Assembly (NCBI GenBank): GCA_944989445.1
Contig: CALYLW010001025.1
Coordinates: 1-64,000 of the forward strand
Direction: 5' to 3'
Origin: Ampullaceana balthica
Lineage: Eukaryota > Mollusca > Gastropoda > Lymnaeidae
DNA: 64,000 nucleotides
Of this stretch, positions 60,101 through 64,000 are shown piece by piece. The translations under genes and the position numbers were made by a program. Position 1 is the first letter of the stretch. The number at the start of each line of letters is the position of its first letter. Below the pieces are notes generated by a model. The model ran no database searches. It was given only the letters and a program-made list of their open reading frames with translations, and was not told the DNA's origin.

Positions 60101-62991
60101 TATGCTTAGAGACGTCACTAAATATGTTCATGTGTTGAGCTGTTTTCTGCCTCTGTCAGTTCTTCTAAAGTTTTTTAAAATAACCTCAAAATAGCTCCAT
60201 GGTATACTCACTATTTTGTATCCTGAAGTCTGTTTAATGCCTTGCTTGTAGAAGCACTTAGATATTCCAAATGGTGTATGGGCTTGAAAATGAATGCGTA
60301 ATAACGTTCTAATGTACCAAAATATGTTCAAGTTGGATACTCATGTAATTAAATTAGATTTAATTAACAGTTTGAGCAACATTTGACAGTGAGATTTTAT
60401 ATTTTTGAGTATTTCTAAAAACTCCTGTATACTTTCAAGCCATGAAGAAGTATTAACACAAATTGGGCATCTGCAGTCAAGTATTTTAAGGATTGTCATT
60501 TATTTAAAATAATTTCAGAAGTGTTGTAAGCAGATTAATGTTTGCTTCAATGAAGTCTTTGAAACATTCTACCATGTCTCCTTTTTGATATTTTCAATCA
60601 TTACATATCACACAACTGGAGTTGTGAACTGTATCTCTAAAAATTGCTTTGAGCTAAGTTTGAATTTTAGATGAAAAGTTTTTTTACAATTTCCCCACGA
60701 TGTTCTCGGAGTGCTCGAAAGTACTTTACCAGAAAATGCTTCGGTTCCAAAATATTATCTTTATTTGCAACCGTATTGTCGTCTCTGTGACCGAAAAAAA
60801 AACAATTCTGCCAGGATTTAATAATTTCAAACATTCTAACAAGAAATTATTGCCACTTTGTGTTTTTTTTTAAATGCAACACCTTCTTGAGTCCACCCAG
60901 CTCCTAGTGGGTACCCGATATCAGTTGGGGAAATAAAGGCGGCTGGGCATTGTGCTAGCCACACAATCCCCTCATATGCCGTGGCTATTGAAACTTGTGA
61001 ACGCTGCTTCACTTGCCCCATAGGCCAACAGGTCTGTTAAGGGAACTTTTACTGCTTTTACTACCTTCTTGATATTCTTTGTCAATTCTTTTTTATCCTA
61101 TTTCTGATTATTTACCAAAAAAAATTTTGAAATTTTAAGCACTTGTTCATGAGTGGCTACTTTTGGATTTATGCATGCCAAGTTTTAATTCTATTAATTG
61201 AGCAATTTTTTTTCTTTTTTTTGGTCCCACAAAACAAATGACATTAAAATAAAAAATAATGATGCTTTTGAATATTCAACCATGTAAGTGTGCCAACCAT
61301 TTTTTTCCAGTAGTTTACTTACGTTAAAATCAAACTTGAATCAAATTATATGTACCAGAACATTATTGTCATGTTTGTACACTGCTTTAGTCCCTATGTT
61401 TTGAGCTCATTAGCATAAATATTAGAATACTTTAGAGTCATAATCATAATGGAGTTTGAAGTTTTGGGATTAGAAACGTTCACGTATTTTAATAAAATTT
61501 CTTCATTTCTTTTAATTTTTTATCTTGCCTTTTATTTTTATTAAACTTTATTTAAACATTTTTCTTTTTTAAAACTTATTAACAACGAAGAATTAGCCGC
61601 CGCCACCCCCCCCCCAACACACACTCACAATTAGCCTCTCGGAGCATTAGATTGGATCATGTTTCAAAGGATCATGTTTCAAATTGATAAGGTACATTGA
61701 GGTTTGCTTTTACAACAGAAGTGGCTGTGAAATTATAAAAATCAATTAATCTAAATACTCATCAGTTTTACGTTCTCGTATTCTCATAAAGTAGCGGGGC
61801 TGAGACTGCACTCAGGCTTTTAAATAGGTAAATGTATAATATAAAAACAGGGTATTAGTAGGCCTGACAGGACGTAACACAACAGCGAACGTTTCGGCAA
61901 AGAGCCTTCCTCATATTCTCATACTAATTAATTACGTTTCAGTAAAGTAGCATTAATATCAGAAGAATTTATATATAATAAGGAGTTTGAAGTTTGGCAG
62001 TTGAAACATTCACATGCTTTGGGATAGTTCCTTTACTTCTTTTATTAATTTATCATTTGGCTTTTCTTTTATTTCGATAACAATGTTAAAAAGCTCCTAT
62101 TTCTTATTAAATTTTCATTGTTATAAACTAATTAACGACTAGCAATTTGCCACCCCTGGCAAAGTGCAGCCCGGGGCATTTGCCCCCTCGCTACGCCACT
62201 GCTTATAAGACGAAAATAGCTTAAAACCTTTATTTTTACAGGAAAAATAGGGGAGTCATCTTATACGCCAGAATACACAGTAACTCTTTTTTGTTAATTA
62301 AAAAAAATATATACATATTTGTACTTATAATGAATTCAGCCATTCATAATTGAAAACCTTAACTGACTTATTCAGCCATTCTAAAATCTTACCACAAGGA
62401 AAAACTGCAACAACTTGTGTCCTATTTACTGAATTGTCTCTTCTGATATCAATGGTGTCTGTGATCATTGTGTAGTTTAGGGAGCCATAGAAGTCTTTAG
62501 TGATGTCACTTTCATTAGCCATTATCAACATTGCTATAGAAATGAAAATCTTTCAGCACTAGCACTTGATTATTTGTTTTTGCTCTGTGGTCTTTTCTCA
62601 CTATAAAAGACAAGCTAACAAATTAAATCTGTCTTGTCATGAACAAAAGAAATTACTTCTTATATTGGTGCTGTGCTAATTTTTTAGTTTTAAATTTGGC
62701 TAACAGTAGTTATATACTATTCAATTTAAATTTTCCATTAACCTAATTTTAAGCACAGCACTGTTAATTTTAATCCTTCCGGTGTTGAGATATATTTATG
62801 ATTTATTGGTAACAAATATTGACACCACAAGGACACAACAAAGAAAAGTTATAAACTTTGTACTCACTAGTTTTATCTGATGATAACTGAACTTGAAATG
62901 TTGGGGAACTGCCTTCCTTGGCGGCAAAAGCTACAAATGCTGTGGCTTTAGTCATAGTGCCATTTTCATTCTTCACTATATCTGTGCGACA
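32938..62991 (-). CDS. Secreted/extracellular VWD-EGF-CUB protein (mucin-like), 3' part, 14 exons
   Basis: Exons on the minus strand, 5' to 3': 62991-62868, 62533-62393, 58823-58626, 57212-56964, 56140-55914, 55666-55465, 54767-54606, 48887-48765, 47271-47047, 46901-46772, 46417-46215, 45912-45781, 43420-43296 and 33145-32938. All have AG acceptors and GT donors, and most junctions are phase 1. The product is about 815 residues: VWD end, cadherin-like stretch, EGF modules, CUB, EGF, CUB, stop. Cys-rich extracellular modules imply secretion or surface exposure. The VWD part resembles invertebrate mucin-like NIDO/AMOP/VWD proteins; those upstream domains and the signal peptide would be beyond 64,000. 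Exon 13 holds a one-base frame break. Introns are crowded with transposons, the last being about 10 kb. Confidence 0.85.
33146..34080 (-). other. Intron sequence, no element recognised
   Basis: Start of the 10-kb last intron. A short block near 33670 (ATAGGACTGC.AT.AAGCTTTTAAA) recurs near 49133. The 3' end of the piggyBac remnant must lie in or near this stretch, but no TTAA-CCC terminus was found. Confidence 0.4.
34085..35960 (-). pseudogene. piggyBac transposase (PGBD-like), broken
   Basis: Minus-strand DDE transposase remnant in four or more frames: an acidic Asp/Ser-rich N-terminus (about 35645-35840); SLDEGMIPTKKRLAIKQYIK with the first catalytic Asp (about 35120-35160); AMELFYNSVKLAK, where most relatives have Met-Asp; WQDRRPITLISN with the third Asp (about 34720); and a C-terminal cysteine-rich CSMCKKCLCVKHGSTCWEDY (about 34110-34175). 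Frameshifts and stops separate the parts. TTAA at 36194-36197 followed on the minus strand by CCCTATCAGGGTG marks the 5' terminus. The opposite end was not found. Confidence 0.85.
36183..36197 (-). repeat. 5' terminus of the piggyBac element
   Basis: Minus-strand TTAACCCTATCAGGG is a TTAA target plus the CCC-start inverted repeat typical of piggyBac, about 230 bp upstream of the transposase remnant. Confidence 0.7.
36198..36930. other. Intron sequence, no element recognised
   Basis: AT-rich with no long frame, tandem structure or paired termini visible. Confidence 0.4.
36931..37305. mobile_element. hAT MITE (TAGGGCTG family), 375 bp, perfect duplication
   Basis: The ends TAGGGCTGC and CAGCCCTA are flanked by perfect 8-bp duplications ATATTTTT (36923-36930 and 37306-37313). 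The termini resemble the coding-derived element at 42381-43138. Confidence 0.87.
37314..38008. other. Intron sequence, no element recognised
   Basis: AT-rich. It may hide the lost left end of the hAT that ends at 40716, but no CAGTGGTTCCCAACC-like terminus is visible. Confidence 0.35.
38009..38751 (+). mobile_element. Non-autonomous Helitron, 743 bp
   Basis: It starts TCTATATATATAAAAATGG between A and TC, contains GTCCTTTATAGCTGCC and CCATTCATCCGATCACC, and ends TGCAATGCACGTTGGGTCTG then TTAG, followed by T. The final CTAG has become TTAG. The interior has about 2.5 units of an about 170-bp repeat with GGGGGCCCC blocks, as in the large Helitron at 6356-15348. Confidence 0.85.
38775..40716 (+). 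mobile_element. hAT transposon (ZBED5-like), left end not found
   Basis: The transposase (38800-40565) is followed by a right terminus GGTTGGGAACCACTG ending at 40716, the same type as the hAT at 17746-20502. No left terminus is seen between the Helitron and the gene; the Helitron inserted just upstream. The target duplication could not be checked. Confidence 0.75.
38797..40565 (+). pseudogene. hAT transposase, ZBED5/FAM200-like, nearly complete but broken
   Basis: The frame 38839-39144 extends upstream without an ATG (LNFGFTKLTSNGIEKPQC) and contains a BED-like finger: CVLCKVVL, ESMKPSKLKHHLETNH. Then 39138-39560 has ISEMSADVNEQIL and FQVDESTDISSNAQLLVFVK; 39493-39876 has HCMIHRYVLASK and AVRWLSKGNIVNRVFELKDE; 40059-40565 has the C-terminal dimerisation domain with STYLCESGFSTLLHLKTK. 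Frame changes at about 39140, 39480 and 39880 break it. Domain order and length are otherwise normal for a roughly 590-residue enzyme. Confidence 0.88.
40737..42302. mobile_element. hAT-type MITE with tandemly amplified right end
   Basis: The ends TAGGGGTCTACCGATAT and ATCGGTAGACCCCTA are flanked by perfect 8-bp duplications GGATATAC (40729-40736 and 42303-42310). Many CCGATATATCGG-type palindromes crowd the left end. From 41549 the right end is repeated about five times in tandem, each copy with its own terminus. No transposase. It lies 20 bp right of the hAT ending at 40716. Confidence 0.87.
41549..42302. repeat. Tandem array of about 150-bp terminal units, 5 copies
   Basis: Each unit holds AATTACGAGTGATAAATTTA, GTCATCAAATATGACCGCTG, TTTTTGTCCTAACAAATACT, then ATATCGG motifs and CATCGGTAGACCCCTAATA. 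Only the last copy abuts the target duplication, so amplification happened within one insertion. Confidence 0.87.
42381..43138 (-). mobile_element. Internally deleted hAT (ZBED-like), 758 bp
   Basis: The minus-strand element starts TAAGGCTGCAAAATTTAACG (43138) and ends CAGCTGTA (42381). Flanks CCCAAAAT (42373-42380) and CCAAAAAT (43139-43146) match at 7 of 8. It keeps only the two ends of a transposase gene. Confidence 0.8.
42546..42965 (-). pseudogene. hAT transposase ends fused: BED finger start and dimerisation domain
   Basis: Minus-strand DKVYCIHCQKLFAYHGSN (start of a BED finger, about 42900-42950) is followed after a stop by NPLQWCKLNERRYPKL and TPATSVPCGRLFSSASYIFN (42560-42750), the conserved C-terminal dimerisation motif. 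The whole catalytic core is missing. This is a typical internal-deletion derivative of an autonomous hAT. Confidence 0.85.
43165..43265. repeat. Dispersed repeat (CCCCAAATGATTCTGCATT type)
   Basis: It matches 11228-11330 in the same orientation and 48350-48475 inverted. Shared blocks are CCCCAAATGATTCTGCATT, the TTACCCCTGTTTGCC region and CCGAC. No boundaries were recognised. Confidence 0.6.
43296..43420 (-). CDS. Host gene exon 13: CUB 2, first half, with +1 frame break
   Basis: Acceptor TTACAACCAG, donor TTAG|GTATAT, 125 bp. It encodes CNTTISSSGLITTPLFPKFY and NVNCFWNVSNVNKK, then meets a stop at the donor. In CUB 1 the equivalent exon leaves phase 2. A run of three G (plus-strand CCC, 43309-43311) has one base too many: the frame one base over ends in EITI and joins the last exon correctly. 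This is either a sequencing or assembly error or a real inactivating mutation. No restored protein is given. Confidence 0.75.
43513..45042. mobile_element. Tigger/pogo-like MITE, 1.53 kb
   Basis: TA dinucleotides at 43511-43512 and 45043-45044 flank inverted ends CAGTAGAACCC with inner TTAACTCG and CGACTTAACC motifs repeated several times. This is the Tc1/mariner Tigger-type signature. No transposase frame remains. It lies in the intron between exons 12 and 13. Confidence 0.85.
45781..45912 (-). CDS. Host gene exon: EGF-like module between the CUBs
   Basis: Acceptor TACATTTCAG, donor AATG|GTAATT, 132 bp, phase 1-1. It encodes AVCVFEKCSHNCE and CTCPDWMILDKNNGSRC. Confidence 0.86.
46215..46417 (-). 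CDS. Host gene exon: CUB 1, second half
   Basis: Acceptor CCTACAACAG, donor AAAG|GTCAGT, 203 bp. It encodes CPNDFLKIYEGN, FGPFCNSAPGTFSTTGGAF and VVFTSDFSVTKRGFRGFYSI, a textbook CUB C-terminal half. Confidence 0.92.
46772..46901 (-). CDS. Host gene exon: CUB 1, first half
   Basis: Acceptor TTATTTTAG, donor TGAG|GTATGA, 130 bp, phase 1 in and phase 2 out. It encodes DCNRTVFNSNGWIMSSNYPL, then CTWTIVSADKDSTITL, the first strands of a CUB domain. It is the template for reading the damaged exon 13. Confidence 0.88.
47047..47271 (-). CDS. Host gene exon: two EGF-like modules
   Basis: Acceptor TTTAATGTAG, donor AAAG|GTTAGA, 225 bp, phase 1-1. It encodes CLCKDGWTGNDCSTEIDYCD and CPAHLQCQKSKVGYDCVC. 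Confidence 0.9.
47272..48764 (-). other. Intron with a dispersed repeat at 48350-48475
   Basis: Mostly unrecognised AT-rich sequence. At 48350-48475 it carries the inverted copy of the repeat at 43165 and 11228 (GGGGTAATGCAGACTA). No coding signal. Confidence 0.5.
48765..48887 (-). CDS. Host gene exon: calcium-binding EGF module
   Basis: Acceptor CTCCACAG, donor ATAG|GTTTGT, 123 bp, phase 1-1. With the split codon it reads DVNECNINKTVCDDIC, then NTEGSFFCECRNGY. This is the D-x-N-E-C start and the N-T-x-G-S-F/Y block of cbEGF. The intron before it holds the RTE-like LINE and two nested hATs. Confidence 0.92.
   Translation of the reverse strand, partial: TLMNATSTKLFVMTFALTQRDHFSVNAEMDTFIPQKFHRV
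49300..49609 (+). mobile_element. RTE-like LINE, endonuclease-RT linker segment
   Basis: Plus-strand sequence reads LTRAQKTKSQKEYSDANKKV, DTLAKEAEDAAHRGN and SFAAIKTMSGKFNKSERPV, the linker between endonuclease and RT in RTE/craniofacial-development-protein-2-like LINEs. It is cut at 49610 by a hAT and resumes at 53940. Confidence 0.83.
50085..50745. repeat. Repeats of GGAGATATCTCCGTATAACGC and an 80-bp duplication
   Basis: The palindromic module GAGATATCTCCGTATAACGC recurs near 50098, 50655, 50690 and 50715. Separately, TTTAAGGTTGTAGTTTTAGG with GGGTCTGGGTTAGGTTTAG is duplicated at about 50310-50390 and 50400-50480. The purpose is unknown; it could be the end of a further insertion. Confidence 0.7.
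51600..52415 (+). pseudogene. hAT transposase (DUF4371/ZMYM-like), broken
   Basis: The frames 51602-51790 (RVKSAKYFSVILDCT, HQEQKSL), 51733-52041 (FIRFLEVEESTGQQLLDVLL, VSDISGQGYGKCANM) and 52156-52413 (ESHVESVKESDIK) read in order through the core of a hAT transposase. Stops and frame changes separate them. The N-terminus is absent and the C-terminus unclear. Confidence 0.83.
53940..54545 (+). mobile_element. RTE-like LINE, RT start and 3' end, internally deleted
   Basis: After the hAT the LINE reads RWRWKEHFEELLNRPEPRNP and LRNGKAAGPDGIPAE (start of RT). It then jumps to the 3' end, with IGHDWKILERLALD and GGFADADDDR near 54430-54540. Most of the RT is missing, so this copy had lost its core by deletion. 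Confidence 0.8.
54606..54767 (-). CDS. Host gene exon: EGF-like module
   Basis: Acceptor CTTTTAG, donor ATTG|GTAAGA, 162 bp, phase 1-1. It encodes EFCEMELDACEAFPCSKGQN, then GYKCGPCPDGYLKSDMNC. The spacing is EGF-like with an extended loop between the third and fourth cysteines. Confidence 0.88.
55055..55150. repeat. Dispersed repeat, inverted copy of 30950-31040
   Basis: It shares GTGTGGTGTTTCTTG, TTAGCTTATATTTTAATTTT and GGAAAAGGGAAC. A weaker piece (GTTTGAGCTTATATTTTAA) lies at 54945-54965. Confidence 0.65.
55465..55666 (-). CDS. Host gene exon: cadherin-like end plus EGF start
   Basis: Acceptor TTTGAACAG, donor ACAG|GTTAGT, 202 bp. It encodes LRIKAKDSKNASSAIMF, then CPTCNGHGKY and CLCYPQYTG. 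Joined to the next exon this gives YTGEFCE, a normal EGF ending. Confidence 0.82.
55914..56140 (-). CDS. Host gene exon: cadherin-like stretch
   Basis: Acceptor AATTTACAG, donor GGTGG|GTACAA (chosen because it keeps phase 0 with the next exon; the stronger-looking GTGGGT three bases earlier would not). It encodes LIVEASDQDGDVTSMAL and NGTLIYTP, like an immunoglobulin-fold cadherin-type repeat. Confidence 0.78.
56341..56862. repeat. Minisatellite, about 12 x 44 bp
   Basis: Units AAAATGGTAAATCAAACC, AGAAAGAGATTTAGAAG and GAGGTACTG, 36-45 bp, start exactly at 56341. It lies in the intron between the fourth and fifth visible exons. Open frames across it are by-products. Confidence 0.9.
56964..57212 (-). 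CDS. Host gene exon: post-VWD segment
   Basis: Acceptor CTTTCAG, donor TTAG|GTAAAA, 249 bp, phase 1-1. It encodes NSVFRYENGK, FIPTF, EAEELCGFKNQECIYDF and ENETFAMSTK. The CG-x5-C-x-xD arrangement follows VWD in mucin-like proteins. Confidence 0.88.
58070..58460 (+). mobile_element. 5'-truncated LINE tail (same family as 24105-24450)
   Basis: Plus-strand decayed 3' end: the GAATATTCAAAGCTAACAAG block, then CTAGAGAATAGAAGAA, GAACAAACACATA and CAACATTTAAAACTCTAGTA, and the tail AATCTTCCGTATTGTAGGAG with AGATAAGATAAAA. It is older than the copy at 24105, judging by indels and stops. It lies in the intron between visible exons 3 and 4. Confidence 0.82.
58626..58823 (-). CDS. Host gene exon: VWD end with GLLGNFNGNPYDDY
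   Basis: Acceptor TTTGAAG, donor TCAT|GTAAGT, 198 bp, phase 1-1. It encodes VEVDKSLKGLTRGLLGNFNG and NPYDDYQLPNGTVL, the hallmark end of VWD domains (GLxGNFNxxxxDDF). Confidence 0.9.
59204..62201. mobile_element. hAT transposon, 3.0 kb, intronic
   Basis: The ends CAGTGGCGTAGCGTGGGCG and CTCGCTACGCCACTG are flanked by CTTATATG (59196-59203) and CTTATAAG (62202-62209), 7 of 8 identical. The minus strand keeps scraps of a decayed transposase (for example 60128-60331), too eroded to assign. A headless SINE piece lies at 60890-61035. Confidence 0.85.
60890..61035 (+). mobile_element. SINE fragment (central domain, no tRNA head)
   Basis: It has GAGTCCACCCAGCTC, TGGGTACCCGAT, GGCGGCTGGGCATTGTGCTA and TTGTGAACGCTGCTTCACTT, matching the central domain of the SINEs at 12889-13180 and 16937-17135. 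The tRNA-like head and LINE-like tail are absent. It is nested in the hAT at 59204-62201. Confidence 0.78.
62393..62533 (-). CDS. Host gene exon: VWD domain, continued
   Basis: Acceptor TTTCTATAG, donor TGTG|GTAAGA, 141 bp, phase 1 at both ends. It encodes MLIMANESDITKDFYGSL and VVAVFPCG with several possible N-glycosylation sites (NES, NYT, NRT). Confidence 0.84.
62868..62991 (-). CDS. Host gene exon 1 of those visible: VWD domain
   Basis: Acceptor CTTTCCCAG before TGTCGCACAG and donor ACTA|GTGAGT. It encodes CRTDIVKNENGTMTKATAF and GSSPTFQVQLSSDK, the central strand region of a VWD domain as in mucin-like proteins. The preceding VWD exon (GDPH motif) was not found to the right, so it lies past the window edge. 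Confidence 0.85.
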
Positions 62992-63000
62992 CTGGGAAAG

Positions 63001-63349
63001 ATTGTGAATTGTAGTCATTTTTTTTAGTATAAATACAAACATGCTGTAATTATTCACCCGATGGGGGCTAGTATCACATGAACCACAACAGGGATGGTTA
63101 AAAAAATGGCTGCTAGTAATTACTAGAAAGTATTTTCTTAATTGTACTCTTAATGCTCTATAGAGGATCATTAATTTTGTTGACCATAAATCTGAAAAGA
63201 GAAGATGGTGTTTTATTTATATTATAAATTATGATGTAGAGTTAACAAAATATTTTGTTGTCCCACATTATTTATTAAATGGGTCTTCATTCACATAAGA
63301 GGGAGTACCGATCATTGACAGGAGATGAATGTTAAAAATGTGATGGAAG
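63001..63349 (-). other. Intron sequence, no exon recognised
   Basis: The missing upstream VWD exon was looked for here and not found. An open stretch to 63171 runs past the acceptor at 62991 but has no domain signal. Confidence 0.45.
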
Positions 63350-63354
63350 CCTAC

Positions 63355-63762
63355 TATCTTATCTTATCTGTTTCAGACGCTCCTTCTATACAGACGATTA
63401 TTGCGTCCTACGCTTAACTATGGTTTGTGTTTAGTCCTGCATTCTTATTAGAGTTTTAAATGTTGATAAAGTCTTGGCTTTCCTGGTTTCTTCAGGCAAT
63501 CTATTCCACGCCCGAATTCCGGACAGGAAGAACGAACATTTATATGAGTTTGTTCTTGCATACGGAAGAAGAACGGTGTTTTTATCCTTTTCTATCTGAG
63601 GGTTGTATTAAGTTATCTTTGTGTTGTATTTCTAAATTAGAGTTAATTGCTTTATGTATGATTACTACTTTACTCTTGGTTCCTCTATCCTCTAGTGTTT
63701 CAAGGTTTAATGATTTAACTAATGTTGTTATTCTAGTCAGTTTTGAATATTCTCTATAAGTG
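63355..63762 (-). mobile_element. 5'-truncated LINE tail, minus strand
   Basis: Starts with TATCTTATCTTATCTG (tail repeats), then CAGACGCTCCTTCTATACAG, GATTATTGCGTCCTACGC, and the coding 3' end in reverse up to about 63760. It matches 24105-24450 closely. It also shows the undisturbed form of the site into which the LTR retrotransposon inserted at 5749 (TCTTGGTTC). Confidence 0.87.
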
Positions 63763-63850
63763 GATAATAAAATTTTAGAATTTGTGACATAATATTAAAG
63801 AAGAAATCATAGAGAAGAAAATCAAGCTTTTATATGACACTTAACATTTA

Positions 63851-64000
63851 CATTGAAACCTCGGTATACGTCCTCACTCCGTTCCAGACCCTTGGACATA
63901 TACCAACAAAGACGTAAACCAAACATATTTTTACTATAAGAAATAGAGGGTAAAGGACTAATCCGCTCCCATGTAAAAATGATATTGTTACTTAAATATT
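63851..64000. mobile_element. Left end of a Tigger/pogo-like MITE (runs off window)
   Basis: TA at 63849-63850 is followed by CATTGAAACCTCGGTATACG and CCAACAAAGACGTAAACC, typical of Tigger-type ends with internal repeats. The right end is outside the window. Confidence 0.55.

Noticed and set aside
62803..63171. Stand-alone 122-codon gene
   Set aside because: Only 62868-62991 has domain signal; the rest is intron on both sides of an exon with good splice sites.
63460..63759. 99-codon plus-strand frame
   Set aside because: It is antisense to a LINE 3' end.

Overview
The window is animal (metazoan) nuclear DNA, most likely from a mollusc and probably a gastropod. It is AT-rich. It carries one multi-exon gene whose large introns are full of transposons. 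The tRNA-headed SINEs, CR1/Jockey-like LINEs, Helitrons and hAT elements, and a secreted VWD/EGF/CUB protein gene, point the same way. The species call is inference; the metazoan call is firm. Nothing prokaryotic was seen.

Left third (1-32,900), no host gene recognised. Positions 1-5748 hold most of a Ty3/gypsy-type LTR retrotransposon with one intact 1,493-codon gag-pol frame and a 307-bp 3' LTR; the 5' LTR lies outside the window. Its domain order is Gag, zinc knuckle, protease, INTEGRASE, reverse transcriptase, RNase H. This is the copia-like order known from the Gmr1 group. It sits inside a minus-strand LINE, which is further split by a 9-kb Helitron (6356-15348) and a 4.9-kb hAT-like element (16064-20946). 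The Helitron contains a 6.3-kb hAT (7500-13767), which contains a long-TIR element (8959-12360), then another TIR element (9912-11810), then a hAT MITE (10667-10855): six nested levels. A second copy of the same LINE (21681-25548) is split by another hAT and a MITE. Further right are a decayed hAT, a 44-bp minisatellite, a transposon of unassigned superfamily (about 28175-30660) and a TTAA-flanked MITE (31758-32652).

Right half (32,938-62,991, minus strand), one host gene, 3' part only. Fourteen exons can be placed with GT-AG sites and mostly compatible phases. They encode about 815 residues: the end of a VWD domain, a cadherin-like stretch, several EGF modules including one calcium-binding EGF, a CUB, a further EGF and a terminal CUB followed by a stop. 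The layout resembles the mucin-like NIDO/AMOP/VWD extracellular proteins of marine invertebrates. The 5' exons are outside the window. The exon starting the last CUB carries one extra G that breaks the frame with the final exon.

Its introns hold a piggyBac pseudogene, a small Helitron, several hAT elements (two with internal tandem units or internal deletions), a Tigger-like MITE, an RTE-like LINE split by two nested hATs, a 44-bp minisatellite, LINE tails and SINE pieces. Perfect or near-perfect 8-bp target duplications survive around many of the hATs, so the order of insertions can be read directly.
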